DNA of 64,000 bases from Acidimicrobiia bacterium (GTDB taxonomy: Bacteria > Actinomycetota > Acidimicrobiia > IMCC26256 > JAMXLJ01), in NCBI GenBank assembly GCA_024281095.1, contig JAMXLJ010000138.1, forward strand, positions 1 through 64,000, in the 5' to 3' direction. A program made the position numbers and the translations under genes. Positions 26,085 to 34,666 of the stretch are shown here, piece after piece. The notes under the pieces are model-generated. The model did not search any database. It was not told where the DNA came from and saw only the letters and a list, made by a program, of their open reading frames with translations. Position 1 is the first letter of the stretch; each line of letters starts with the position of its first letter.

Positions 26085-26345
26085 TTGCTGTACCTCAAGA
26101 TCCTGATCGCGATCCTGGCGGCCTTGACGATCTACGTCATCGCCGCCGGGATGATCAGGTCGTTCAACACGGAGCCCCCGGCCGAGCCCGAGCCGGGCGA
26201 GCTGCGCCCGGTGGACTATCGCTACCGGTGCGTCGTGTGCGGCGCCGAGGTGACGATGACGGCGGCTCCGGGCGACGAGGTGCCGGAGCCGCCGCGGCAC
26301 TGCCGTGAGGACATGGCCCTCGTCGTAGAGGCTACGGACGGCTGA
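26085..26345 (+). CDS. Small membrane protein with zinc-ribbon-like tail
   Basis: 86 residues, TTG start four bases after the thiolase stop. One TM (LYLKILIAILAALTIYVIAAGMI) is followed by a Pro/Glu linker and a probable zinc ribbon (YRCVVCGAEV, later PRHCREDM with three cysteines in all). The topology suggests an outside-anchored helix with the ribbon in the cytoplasm. No family name is recalled. It may be translated from the thiolase message. Hairpins at its stop suggest transcription ends there. Confidence 0.7.
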   Translation: MLYLKILIAILAALTIYVIAAGMIRSFNTEPPAEPEPGELRPVDYRYRCVVCGAEVTMTAAPGDEVPEPPRHCREDMALVVEATDG

Positions 26346-26370
26346 ACTCCCAGGTGGGCGCCCGGAGTTC
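26344..26370. terminator. Hairpin at the stop of the zinc-ribbon gene
   Basis: GAACTCC pairs perfectly with GGAGTTC over a 13-base loop that itself contains GGGCGCCC. The left arm overlaps the stop codon. It lies between convergent genes and could end transcription from either side. Confidence 0.45.
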
Positions 26371-26387
26371 CCCCTCGAGGGCGCAAT

Positions 26388-26440
26388 CCACAGGTTGGGG
26401 ACAAGCCTGTGGGAAGTTACACCGTTGGTATTTGTTCACG
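26388..26440. other. Hairpin and DnaA-box-like cluster between convergent genes
   Basis: CCACAGG and CCTGTGG (26388-26394 and 26406-26412) form a seven-base perfect stem. In the same stretch are TTGTCCCCA (minus strand, 26396-26404) and TTGTTCACG (26432-26440), each one base from the actinobacterial DnaA box TTGTCCACA/G. In mycobacteria this locus lies near oriC. The cluster is too short to be an origin by itself. Confidence 0.35.
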
Positions 26441-26455
26441 CTCTGGTAACCGGCG

Positions 26456-26716
26456 TCAGCGGTACCGGGTCGCGAACACGAAACCGGCGCAGATCTCGAC
26501 CAGCCCCAGGATCAGATAGCGGTTGTGGGCGCCTCCGGGGAGCAGCCCGAGGTAGTTGGTGATCACCACCAGGCAGCCGCCCAGCAGGAGGCAGAACATC
26601 GCGGTCGGCACCCACATCGGGCTCGCCGGCGCCTTCTTCGGGGACGGCGGCGTGTACCGCGACGGCTTGGGCTTCGGCTGCGTGGTCCGCGACGACTTGC
26701 TCTTCGGCTGCGGCAC
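26456..26716 (-). CDS. crgA: Cell division protein CrgA
   Basis: 86 residues from the GTG at 26716; a GTG ten codons upstream (26746) is the other choice. The N-terminal basic, Pro/Lys/Ser-rich arm (PKSKSSRTTQPKPKPSRYTPPSPKKAP) is followed by two TMs (SPMWVPTAMFCLLLGGCLVVITNYLG and NRYLILGLVEICAGFVFATRYR), the signature of CrgA. The protein binds FtsZ, FtsQ, FtsI and others at the septum and controls divisome assembly in actinobacteria. Its position beside trpG/pabA and the pknB cluster, on the opposite strand to trpG, is as in mycobacteria. Confidence 0.92.
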   Translation of the reverse strand: MPQPKSKSSRTTQPKPKPSRYTPPSPKKAPASPMWVPTAMFCLLLGGCLVVITNYLGLLPGGAHNRYLILGLVEICAGFVFATRYR

Positions 26717-26757
26717 GCGGCCGAGGATATCCGTGCGGCGTGCCACATCGGCGCGGG

Positions 26758-26763
26758 TACGGT
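26758..26763 (+). promoter_or_regulatory. -10 box giving a leaderless trpG/pabA start
   Basis: TACGGT ends six bases before the GTG at 26770. No ribosome site is present, which suggests a leaderless message. Confidence 0.45.
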
Positions 26764-26769
26764 CGTGGC

Positions 26770-27369
26770 GTGACCGGTGCCCGGGTGCTCGTCATCGACA
26801 ACTACGACTCGTTCGTCTACAACCTCGTCCAGTACCTCGGCGAGCTCGGCACGACCCCGATCGTTCACCGCCACGACGCGTTGTCGCTCGCCGAGCTGCG
26901 CGCGATCGAGCCCGACGCACTGCTCGTCTCGCCCGGGCCCGGCCGGCCCGAGGACGCGGGCATCTCCAACGACGCGATCCGTGACTTTGGCGAGCGGGGC
27001 ATCCCGGTGCTCGGCGTCTGCCTCGGGCACCAGTGCATCGGCCAGGTCTACGGCGGCGAGGTGGTGCGCGCGCCGCAGGTGATGCACGGCAAGACGTCCG
27101 AGATCCGTCACGCGGGCACGGGCGTGTTCGCCGGGCTGCCCAACCCGATCACCGCGACGCGCTATCACTCGCTCGTCGTCGAACCCGGCTCGGTGCCTTC
27201 GTGTCTCGAGATCACCGCCGAGGCGGATGACGGCGTCGTGATGGGCCTGCGGCACCGTGAGCTGCCCATCGAGGGTGTGCAGTTCCACCCGGAGTCGATC
27301 CTCACCGACGCCGGTCGCGATCTCCTGCGGAACTTCCTCGCCGCGAGGGCTGCCGACCCGGTTCGTTAG
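26770..27369 (+). CDS. trpG/pabA: Anthranilate / aminodeoxychorismate synthase glutaminase subunit
   Basis: 199 residues from the GTG at 26770. It is a class I glutamine amidotransferase: DNYDSFVYNLVQYLG, the oxyanion segment SPGPGRPEDAG, the nucleophile in GVCLGHQCIGQ and the catalytic HPES (GVQFHPESIL). It releases ammonia from glutamine for the partner synthase (TrpE or PabB), which is not in this window; its location in the division locus, as in Mycobacterium, favours a dual TrpG/PabA. The 3' end overlaps the convergent mutY-like gene by four bases. Confidence 0.93.
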   Translation: MTGARVLVIDNYDSFVYNLVQYLGELGTTPIVHRHDALSLAELRAIEPDALLVSPGPGRPEDAGISNDAIRDFGERGIPVLGVCLGHQCIGQVYGGEVVRAPQVMHGKTSEIRHAGTGVFAGLPNPITATRYHSLVVEPGSVPSCLEITAEADDGVVMGLRHRELPIEGVQFHPESILTDAGRDLLRNFLAARAADPVR

Positions 27370-28139
27370 GGCAGGCGCGCGAGGCGGCCGTCGACCCGGG
27401 CGAGCCCGTCGGCGACGAGTGACTCCAGCGCTTCGCGGTCGACGGTGGCGACGGGCACCGCTGCGGCGCGAAGCGTCGCCAGAACGTTGCCGCGCCGTTG
27501 ACGGAACGAGCCTGCAAACCGGCCTTGTGGCGCGGCGCGTGTCTCGTCCGCGAGCGGGCCGCGTGCCGTGCAGGCCCGCGCGAGCGGGCACTCCTCGCAG
27601 CGCGGATTACGCGGGCGACACAGCAACGCGCCGACGTCCATGAGCGCGAGCAGCCGGTCGCGTCCGGTGAGCGGACCGGCAACGTCGCGCATCGCCGCTT
27701 CCGCGGCTCGCGGTGTGAGTCGCATGCCACGAACGCGCTCGACGACTCGACGCACGTTCACCTCCACCGCGACGACGTCGGCATCGTGGGCCTGGGCGAG
27801 CACCGCGTTGGCCGTGTACCGCCCGACCCCGGGCAGGGTCGCGAGATCGTCGGGCCATCCCGACGCCGCGATCGCCGTCGCCGCCTCCCACAGGCGGCGG
27901 GCCCGACGCGGGTAACCGAGCCGGCCCCACGCCTCGATGACCTCACCGGGGCCCGCGGCGGCCGTCGCCTCGGGCGTGGGGAAGCGGTCGATGAACGCGG
28001 GCCATGCCGCCGCGACCCGCGGCACCTGCGTCTGGTGCAGCATCACCTCCGACACGAGGATCGGCCAGCGGTCGCGCGTCGCCCGCCAGGCAAGATCGTG
28101 ACGGCCGTGGCGGAAGTACCAGTGCGCGAGCGCGCTCAC
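27366..28139 (-). CDS. MutY-like HhH-GPD glycosylase with Glu at the catalytic Asp position
   Basis: 257 residues, GTG start overlapping the pknB stop (GTGA). MutY features are clear: the catalytic glutamate region ILVSEVMLHQTQVPRV, the helix-hairpin-helix LPGVGRYTANAVL, and a 4Fe-4S loop CRPRNPRCEECPLARAC with C-x6-C-x2-C-x5-C spacing. Where MutY has LDGNVKRV (catalytic aspartate), this protein reads VAVEVNVRRVV, so Asp is Glu. The C-terminal NUDIX-like domain that recognises 8-oxoG is missing or very short. It may still excise adenine or act on another lesion. It is the last gene of the fhaA-pknB operon. Confidence 0.88.
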   Translation of the reverse strand: MSALAHWYFRHGRHDLAWRATRDRWPILVSEVMLHQTQVPRVAAAWPAFIDRFPTPEATAAAGPGEVIEAWGRLGYPRRARRLWEAATAIAASGWPDDLATLPGVGRYTANAVLAQAHDADVVAVEVNVRRVVERVRGMRLTPRAAEAAMRDVAGPLTGRDRLLALMDVGALLCRPRNPRCEECPLARACTARGPLADETRAAPQGRFAGSFRQRRGNVLATLRAAAVPVATVDREALESLVADGLARVDGRLARLP

Positions 28140-30034
28140 GTCGTGGTGGTCGTCGAGGACCCGCTGAACTGACCCACCGTGATCGTGACGGTGGAGCCCT
28201 GCGGCGCCTGCATGTTGCCCTGCGGATTCTGGGCGAGCACGAGCCCGTCGTGTGACGCGGTCGACGGAACGGTGACGACCTGCACCTTGAACCCGGCTGC
28301 GCTCAGGGTCGCCTGAGCCTGCGACTGCGTGGTGCCGGTCACGTCGGGGACCGTGGCGTTTTGCGGACCGGTCGAGACGAACAGCTTCACCGTGCTGCCG
28401 CGCGCGGCCTGCGTGTTGCCGGCCGGGTCCGTGCCGATGACCTGACCCGCGGGCACGGTGTTGCTCGGCTGATTGACGCGCTGGACCTTGAACCCGGCCG
28501 CGGTCAACGTCTGCGTCGCGGTCACCTGGTCGTCGTTCTGCACTTGCGGCACGCTCACCGGAGCGGGGCCGGCCGAGACCATGACCGTCACGACGGCACC
28601 CCTCTGCACCTGGGCCCCGGGCGGCGGGTCGGTGCTGATCACGACGTTCGGCTGGATGTTCTCGCTCGGCGTGGTCTGCTTGTTGACCCTCAGGCCGAGG
28701 CCGGAGAGCGTCAGGTTCGCCTGGTCGAACGTCTGGTTCGTCACGTCGGGCAGCGCGAACGGGCCCGCGCCGCTGCTGACGCGCAGGGTCACGGTGTCGC
28801 CCTTGTGGATCTTCGTGCCCGCAGTCGGGCTCTGGCTGACGACGTTGCCGGCCGGGACCGTGTCACTCGTCACCGGCTCCGTCTTCACCTTGAAGCCCGC
28901 ACCGACGAGCGTGAAACGCGCGGTCGCTTCCGGCTGATTCACCACGTTCGGCGTCGCGACCGTCTTGCCGCCACTGTTCCCGAGGAGCAGGACCAACGCG
29001 ACGATGGCCGCGCCTAGCAGGAGGAGCGCCGCGATGACGGCCAGGATGGGCCCGCGTGACCGGCGTCGTTCCTCTTCCACGGTGCGGCGCGCGACCGTCG
29101 ACGGCACCGGGGCCGCGGCGACGGTCTGTTGCGCCGCGGTCGGTTGCACCGCGGTCATGGATCCCGTGATCGCCGCGACCTCTGCCGTGACCGGCGCGGC
29201 GATGGGCGGCTGGCCGCGCTGGAAGCGCAAGAGGTCCGTTCGCAGATCGTCGGCCGACTGGTAGCGCGAGTCGGGGTCCTTCGCCATGGCGGTCAACACG
29301 ATGCGTTCGAAGTCGGGTGGCAACGCGCCGACGCGTTGCGACGGCGGCTGCACGTCTTCGCGTACGTGCTTGTACGCGACCGCGACGGGCGTGTCGCCCG
29401 AGAACGGCGGCGTTCCGGTGACCATCTCGTAGAGCACGACACCGAGCGAGTACACGTCGGAGCGCCCGTCGCAGGGCAGCCCCTGTGCCTGCTCGGGCGA
29501 GAAGTACGTGGCCGTACCCATGACGGAGCCCGTCTGCGTGAGACCCTCGCTCGTGCCGGCGCGGGCGATCCCGAAGTCGGTGACCTTGACGATGCCGCTC
29601 GGCGTGATCAGCACGTTGCCCGGCTTCACGTCGCGGTGCACGACGCCGGCGCGGTGCGCGTAGCCGAGCGCGCCCGCGATGTCGGCGCCGATCTGCGCCG
29701 CCTCGTGGGGCGACAGCCGGCCGCGTGAGCGGATGAGGTCGCGCACGCTTTGACCGTCGACGTACTCCATGACGATGAAGTACGTGTTGTCCTCCTGGCC
29801 CCAGTCGTAGATCGCCACGATGTTGGGGTGGCTCAGGTTGGCGGCGGCCTGGGCCTCTCTGCGGAACCGCTCCACGAAGCTCTGCTCGCGTGCGTACTCC
29901 GGGAAGAGGACCTTGACGGCCACCGGACGGTCGAGCAGTTGATCCCGCGCGAGGTAGACCTCGGCCATCCCACCGCGCGCGAGCACGCGGTCGACCTCGT
30001 AGCGATTGGAAAAGGAGCGAGGATCCGCTGCCAT
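28136..30034 (-). CDS. pknB: PASTA-domain Ser/Thr protein kinase PknB
   Basis: 632 residues. The N-terminal kinase domain has the glycine loop (LARGGMAEVYLARD), the VAVKVL lysine, HRDVKPGNVL, DFGIAR and an activation loop with threonines (SEGLTQTGSVMGTATYFSPEQ). A Pro/Ala linker and one TM (GPILAVIAALLLLGAAIVALVLLL, about residues 328-352) lead to four extracellular PASTA domains, which in relatives bind muropeptides or lipid II. The kinase controls peptidoglycan growth and division. It overlaps the mutY-like start and follows pbpA on the same strand. Confidence 0.97.
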   Translation of the reverse strand: MAADPRSFSNRYEVDRVLARGGMAEVYLARDQLLDRPVAVKVLFPEYAREQSFVERFRREAQAAANLSHPNIVAIYDWGQEDNTYFIVMEYVDGQSVRDLIRSRGRLSPHEAAQIGADIAGALGYAHRAGVVHRDVKPGNVLITPSGIVKVTDFGIARAGTSEGLTQTGSVMGTATYFSPEQAQGLPCDGRSDVYSLGVVLYEMVTGTPPFSGDTPVAVAYKHVREDVQPPSQRVGALPPDFERIVLTAMAKDPDSRYQSADDLRTDLLRFQRGQPPIAAPVTAEVAAITGSMTAVQPTAAQQTVAAAPVPSTVARRTVEEERRRSRGPILAVIAALLLLGAAIVALVLLLGNSGGKTVATPNVVNQPEATARFTLVGAGFKVKTEPVTSDTVPAGNVVSQSPTAGTKIHKGDTVTLRVSSGAGPFALPDVTNQTFDQANLTLSGLGLRVNKQTTPSENIQPNVVISTDPPPGAQVQRGAVVTVMVSAGPAPVSVPQVQNDDQVTATQTLTAAGFKVQRVNQPSNTVPAGQVIGTDPAGNTQAARGSTVKLFVSTGPQNATVPDVTGTTQSQAQATLSAAGFKVQVVTVPSTASHDGLVLAQNPQGNMQAPQGSTVTITVGQFSGSSTTTTT

Positions 30035-30109
30035 GCGTCGAGAAACCCTACTGGTCCGTCGGTTCGGTCATGAGGCGCGTCCTCTCCGGGAAATGTCGAG
30101 ATCTCGCGG

Positions 30110-31576
30110 TCATGGGCCCTGCAGCAGCTTCTGGAGAACCTGACGTGCGATCGGTGCCGACACCCGCCCACCGGTGGCGTCGCTGCCCTGGTTGCCGCCG
30201 TGCTCGACGATGACCGCCACGGCGAAACGCGGCGCGTCGGACGGCGCGAAGGCGATGAACCAGGCGTTGGGCGCCTGCTGACCGCCGACCTGCGCGGTGC
30301 CTGTCTTGCCGGCCACGGGCACGCCGGGGATCTGGGCGGGGGTGCCGGTGCCGTTCGCGACGACCCCGTTCATCAGCGTTGTGAGCGTCGCGGAAACCTG
30401 GGGCGTCATCGCCTGTTTCCATTGCTTCGGCTCGAAGCGGCGCACGAGCCCACCTTGCGCGTCGCGGATCTCGCTCATCACGTGCGGCTCCATGATCACA
30501 CCGTTGTTCGCGACCGCCGCAGCGACGAGGGCCATCTGCAACGGCGTGACGGCAATGAAGCCCTGGCCGATTCCCGCGAGACCGTAGAACGCCTTGTTGG
30601 TCGCGAACGGCTTGCCGTCCATGTCGGTCGACGGGACCGCGCCGGGCGCGACGTCGAGCGGCGGTCGCTCACCAACGCCGAACGCGTGCATACCGGGCGG
30701 GAAGAGGTCGCCGAGACCGATGCCGATGTCGGCGAAGGTGGTGTTGCACGAGACGGTGAAGCTCTCCGTCAGCGTTCCTCCGCAGCTCTCGTTGCCGAAG
30801 TTGGCCAGTGTGCGCGGCGAGTCGGGCAGCTGAAGGCTGGTGCGGACCGGAAATGTCGAATCGACCGTGACCTTGCCGGTGCCGAGACCCACCGCGGTGG
30901 TGACGACCTTGAAGGTGGAGCCCGGCGCGTAGATCTCGCGGTACGCGCGCGCGAGGTTCGGGTGGGTCGGATCGTTGTTGAGCCCGGTGAAGTAGGTGTT
31001 GACAAACGTGCCGTTGTGCGCGGCGAGCCCGCTCGGGTTGAACGACGGGTTGGAATACATCGCCAGAATTGCGCCCGTACGCGGGTCGAGCGCGACCACC
31101 GACCCCCGCTGCGTGCCAAGTGCCTGACGCGCGACCTCCTGCACGTCGGAGCGCACCGTGAGCACGACCGAGCCGTACTGGTCCTTGGTCGACAAGATGT
31201 TCCGGAAGTTGAACCGGGCGACGTCGGGATCGTGGCCCGCGAGCGCATCGTTGTAGGTCGCTTCGACACCGGTGTTGCCGACGACGAACGACTGATATCC
31301 GACGATCTGTGCGAGCAGGTCCCCGAGCGGGTACTCGCGTTGCAGCTTGAAGAGGTCGTTGGACGCCACCGACTTCGCCGCAACCTTGCCGTCGGCCGTG
31401 ATGATCTCACCCCGGGGGTGCGAGTAGTCGCGCACGAGCCGCCGCACGTTACGGGGATCGTGATCCAGCTTCTTCGCGTCGACGACCTGCAAGTAGGTGA
31501 GCTGGCCCACGAGCGCGAGCAGCAGCACCACGACCGTGATGCCGAACCGGCGGATCATGCGGTCCATCGTGTTCAT
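30110..31576 (-). CDS. pbpA: Penicillin-binding protein PbpA (transpeptidase)
   Basis: 488 residues, start overlapping the rodA stop (ATGA). One N-terminal TM (FGITVVVLLLALVGQLTYLQVV), a dimerisation region, and a transpeptidase domain with active-site triad motifs APGSTFKVVT (nucleophilic serine), SCNTTF, and GKTGTAQV. It crosslinks peptidoglycan during cell elongation with RodA as the glycosyltransferase partner. PknB and PstP phospho-regulation of this pair is known in mycobacteria. Order rodA-pbpA-pknB is conserved. Confidence 0.96.
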   Translation of the reverse strand: MNTMDRMIRRFGITVVVLLLALVGQLTYLQVVDAKKLDHDPRNVRRLVRDYSHPRGEIITADGKVAAKSVASNDLFKLQREYPLGDLLAQIVGYQSFVVGNTGVEATYNDALAGHDPDVARFNFRNILSTKDQYGSVVLTVRSDVQEVARQALGTQRGSVVALDPRTGAILAMYSNPSFNPSGLAAHNGTFVNTYFTGLNNDPTHPNLARAYREIYAPGSTFKVVTTAVGLGTGKVTVDSTFPVRTSLQLPDSPRTLANFGNESCGGTLTESFTVSCNTTFADIGIGLGDLFPPGMHAFGVGERPPLDVAPGAVPSTDMDGKPFATNKAFYGLAGIGQGFIAVTPLQMALVAAAVANNGVIMEPHVMSEIRDAQGGLVRRFEPKQWKQAMTPQVSATLTTLMNGVVANGTGTPAQIPGVPVAGKTGTAQVGGQQAPNAWFIAFAPSDAPRFAVAVIVEHGGNQGSDATGGRVSAPIARQVLQKLLQGP

Positions 31577-32904
31577 GAGTGGGATGCCACCGCGATGGCC
31601 GACGTTCGCGCGTACGCCTCGGCGTCGGCCGCAGCCTCGTCCGAGATGCGCAGGAGCAGCGCGACGAGCACGAAGTTCGCGACGAGCGACGATCCTCCGT
31701 ACGAGACGAACGGCAGCGTGATGCCCGTCAATGGGATCAGTCGCGTGACCCCGCCGATGATGACGAACGCCTGGATACCGATGAGGCCCGTGAGGCCGGT
31801 CGCGAAGAGCTTCGTGAACGGCCGGTCACTCGACACGGCGATGCGGAAGCCGGCTCCGACCACGATGAGAAAGGCGATGACGACCGCGACGGTGCCGAGC
31901 AGGCCGAGCTCCTCGCCCACCGCGGCGAAGACGAAGTCGGTGGCCGCGTTCGGGATCTTCTGAGGGCTCCCGAGACCGAGGCCGGTGCCGCCGAAGCCGC
32001 CGCTGCCGAACGCGAACAGCGACTGGATCAGCTGGTAGCCCTTTCCTTGAGCGACGGGCCACGGGTTGATCCACGTCGACACGCGTACCTGCACGTGCCC
32101 GACGGCGTTGTACGCGAACACCGACGCGACCGCGAAGAGCCCGGCCGCGCCGATCAGGTAGGCCGACCGTTCCGTCGCGACGTAGAGCATCCCGACGAAC
32201 ACCGCGAAGAACAACATCGACGAACCGAGGTCGCCCTGCCCCGCCATGATGATGAGCGAGAAGCCCCACGCGAGCACGAGCGGGAGCAGGTGCTTGGGAT
32301 CGGGCACCATCATCCGCCCGATCCGCCGGCTCCCGGCCGACAGCAGTTCACGCTTGTCGGCGAGGTACGACGCGAAGAAGACGACGAGGAGCACCTTCGC
32401 GATCTCGTTGGGCTCGAAGTTCACCGGGCCGAGGTGCACCCAGAGCCGCGCGCCGTTGATGGTGGCACCGATACCCGGTGCGAGTGGCAGCACGAGCAAA
32501 GCGAAGCCGAGCAACGCGAACGTGTAGCGGTATCGCTCGAGCGCGCGCGGCCGCCGCACGACCGCGAGTGTCGCGACGAAGCACGCCACACCAACGCCGG
32601 TCCACACGGCCTGTGTGCGCGCGAGGTGATGATTCAGACGCGAGATCATGATGAACCCAATGCCGCACAAGAGCGCGACGAGCGGGAGCAAGGTTGCGTC
32701 GCCTCGTGGCGCGAACCAACGCACGCCGAGATGCGCGACGGCGAACATCCCGACCATCACCGCGAGCAGCACCCAGAGGTCCGGTGGCAGGTCGAGCTGC
32801 TTCGAGAGCTGCACGAGGATGTAGCCGGAGACGACGATGACGACAGCCAGCAGGCCCAGCAGGAGCTCGGACCCGCGGCGACGGCGCGCAACAGCAGATT
32901 TCAT
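31573..32904 (-). CDS. rodA: RodA (SEDS peptidoglycan glycosyltransferase)
   Basis: 443 residues from the ATG at 32904; the ORF track adds an unrelated upstream part. About ten TMs. The SEDS landmarks are RLWVHLGPVNFEPNEIAKVLLVVFFASYLA, a GQGDLGSSMLFFAVFVGML segment with the catalytic aspartate, QLIQSLFAFGSGGFGGTGLGLG and LPFVSYGGSSLVANFVLVALLL. It polymerises lipid II for lateral wall growth. The 13-base gap to pstP and the overlap with pbpA mark one operon. Confidence 0.96.
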   Translation of the reverse strand: MKSAVARRRRGSELLLGLLAVVIVVSGYILVQLSKQLDLPPDLWVLLAVMVGMFAVAHLGVRWFAPRGDATLLPLVALLCGIGFIMISRLNHHLARTQAVWTGVGVACFVATLAVVRRPRALERYRYTFALLGFALLVLPLAPGIGATINGARLWVHLGPVNFEPNEIAKVLLVVFFASYLADKRELLSAGSRRIGRMMVPDPKHLLPLVLAWGFSLIIMAGQGDLGSSMLFFAVFVGMLYVATERSAYLIGAAGLFAVASVFAYNAVGHVQVRVSTWINPWPVAQGKGYQLIQSLFAFGSGGFGGTGLGLGSPQKIPNAATDFVFAAVGEELGLLGTVAVVIAFLIVVGAGFRIAVSSDRPFTKLFATGLTGLIGIQAFVIIGGVTRLIPLTGITLPFVSYGGSSLVANFVLVALLLRISDEAAADAEAYARTSAIAVASHS

Positions 32905-32917
32905 GCCGGTGCGCCGG

Positions 32918-34192
32918 TCATGGTCCGATCGGTGTGCTCGGTGGCGGTGCAGCCGGCGGTGCGGGACTCGTGGTCGTGGTCGTGGCGGCAACGGCTCGGC
33001 GCTCGTCGGCCTTGCGCTGCAGCGCGGACAGGTACTCGAGCGCTCGCGTCTTGTCGGTGAACTTCTTCTTGCCCCGCACGTCGGCCTGGTCGGCCTCGGT
33101 GAGGTCGGAAACACGGAGTGGTGTGCGCCGCTCGACCGTGGGCTCGAATCCCAGCACACCGCCCGGGCGACCCCGGAACAAGGTGACCCGGCCGGCGTCG
33201 AACGTCACGAAGAACGCCTTGCGCGCATACCAGGCCACCGCACCGACCGCGACCCCGACCACGATCGCGACGGGCAGCAGCCACACGAGGAATCGGAAGA
33301 GCCGCCGTGTCGTACCTCGCGGCGCGAGCCGGATCGGTCTCGGGAGGTCCTCGTCGATGACGGCGTCCGAGGCGCGGTCGGCCTGCGGCTCCGCCTCCGA
33401 GGCCTCCGCGGAATCGACGGCCGCGGGCGTCGTGGGGACGAGCGGCGTGGCGGTGGTCAGGTCGGCACGCTCGCCCCGCGGTGGATCGTCGGACGCGGCC
33501 TCCAGGACGACCGCGCTCACGTTGTCTTCACCCCCGGCCGCGTTCGCCGCGTCGACGAGCATGTTCGCGGCGCGCTGCGGATCGTGCTCGCGGCGAAGGA
33601 TGCGGGCGATGTCGACCTCGCGCACCATCGTGGTCAGACCGTCGGAGCAGATGAGCACCCGGTCGCCGGGGTCCAGGTCGACCGGGTAGACGTCGACGAG
33701 AACGCTCTCGTCGACGCCGAGAGCGCGGGTGATGATCGAGCGTTGTGGGTGCACGACTGCCTGCTCGGGCGTGAGCCGGCCTTCGCGCACCAGCTCCTCG
33801 ACCAGGCTGTGGTCCTCGGTGATCTGCTCGAGCTCGTCGTCGTGGAAGCGGTACGCGCGCGAGTCGCCGACGTGGCCGATGACGATCGAGTTGCCGTCGG
33901 TCGCGACGGCGGCGGTGAGTGTCGTGCCCATGCCACGCAGGTTCTCGTCGTCGTGGGCCTTCGCGAACACGGCGGTGTTGGCTGACTCGATCGCCTCCGA
34001 GATGGGACGGCCCGCGGCCACGGCCGCCCGCAGCGCCTCGAGCGCGGTCGCGCTGGCAACCTCGCCGGCGCGGTGGCCGCCCATGCCGTCGGCGACTGCG
34101 AAGAGGTGCAGTCGTTCGTCGACACGGACGGCGTCCTCGTTGCCCTCCCGCACCCGGCCGACGTCGCTGGCGGAGCCCACGAGCAGCCTCAC
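32918..34192 (-). CDS. pstP: PP2C-family Ser/Thr phosphatase PstP
   Basis: 424 residues. The N-terminal PP2C domain (about residues 1-235) carries all metal and catalytic motifs: SDVGRVREGNEDAV, VADGMGGHRAGE, GHVGDSRAYR, LICSDGLTTMV and GGEDNVSAVVL. A linker is followed by one TM (FLVWLLPVAIVVGVAVGAVAWYA), a short outer domain and a Thr/Pro tail. It reverses PknB phosphorylation of wall proteins and FHA partners. Its stop is close to rodA and its start overlaps fhaB (ATGA). Confidence 0.96.
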   Translation of the reverse strand: MRLLVGSASDVGRVREGNEDAVRVDERLHLFAVADGMGGHRAGEVASATALEALRAAVAAGRPISEAIESANTAVFAKAHDDENLRGMGTTLTAAVATDGNSIVIGHVGDSRAYRFHDDELEQITEDHSLVEELVREGRLTPEQAVVHPQRSIITRALGVDESVLVDVYPVDLDPGDRVLICSDGLTTMVREVDIARILRREHDPQRAANMLVDAANAAGGEDNVSAVVLEAASDDPPRGERADLTTATPLVPTTPAAVDSAEASEAEPQADRASDAVIDEDLPRPIRLAPRGTTRRLFRFLVWLLPVAIVVGVAVGAVAWYARKAFFVTFDAGRVTLFRGRPGGVLGFEPTVERRTPLRVSDLTEADQADVRGKKKFTDKTRALEYLSALQRKADERRAVAATTTTTSPAPPAAPPPSTPIGP

Positions 34193-34662
34193 ACCGTCAC
34201 CTCCGTGACGGTCTGACCGAACTGGATGCGGTCACCGCGGCGTAGGCGCGTGGCGCCTTCGATGCGTTTGCCGTTGACGTAGGTTCCGTTGCGGGAGCCG
34301 AGATCTTCGACGTACGTGCGTCCGTCTCGTTGGAACAGACGCGCGTGGACCTGCGACACGAACGTGTCGTCGGGCAGCACGATCTGGCATCCGCCTCCGC
34401 GTCCGACCGTGACTTCGCGATCGAGCGTGAATGCCTCGCCGGCGAGCGATACGGGCTCGACGATGTGCAACGACGGAAGCCGCCGCCGATCGCGTGACTT
34501 CGGCTTCGGCTTCGGCGGCGGCACGACCTCGTCGGCCGCGAGGTCCACGTCCTTGGCCGCGCGCATCTCGAGCACCACCACCCGCACGACACGCGCGAGG
34601 AAGAGGTAGAGAAGGGCGAGGAAGCAGAACTTCAAGACGGTGAGCAGGTTCTCGGTAGTCAT
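34189..34662 (-). CDS. fhaB: FHA-domain protein FhaB (FipA)
   Basis: 157 residues. An N-terminal TM (LLTVLKFCFLALLYLFLARVVRVVVL), a lysine-rich linker, and one FHA domain (DREVTVGRGGGCQIVLPDDTFVSQVHARLF, ending YVEDLGSRNGTYVNGKRI) that binds phosphothreonine. In mycobacteria this protein ties PknA/B signalling to FtsZ and FtsQ under oxidative stress. It is co-translated with pstP (ATGA) and four bases downstream of fhaA. Confidence 0.95.
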   Translation of the reverse strand: MTTENLLTVLKFCFLALLYLFLARVVRVVVLEMRAAKDVDLAADEVVPPPKPKPKSRDRRRLPSLHIVEPVSLAGEAFTLDREVTVGRGGGCQIVLPDDTFVSQVHARLFQRDGRTYVEDLGSRNGTYVNGKRIEGATRLRRGDRIQFGQTVTEVTV

Positions 34663-34666
34663 CGTC

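Noticed and set aside
26388-26440. Chromosomal origin of replication
   Set aside because: Only two near-matching DnaA boxes, no AT-rich unwinding element and no dnaA or dnaN in the window.
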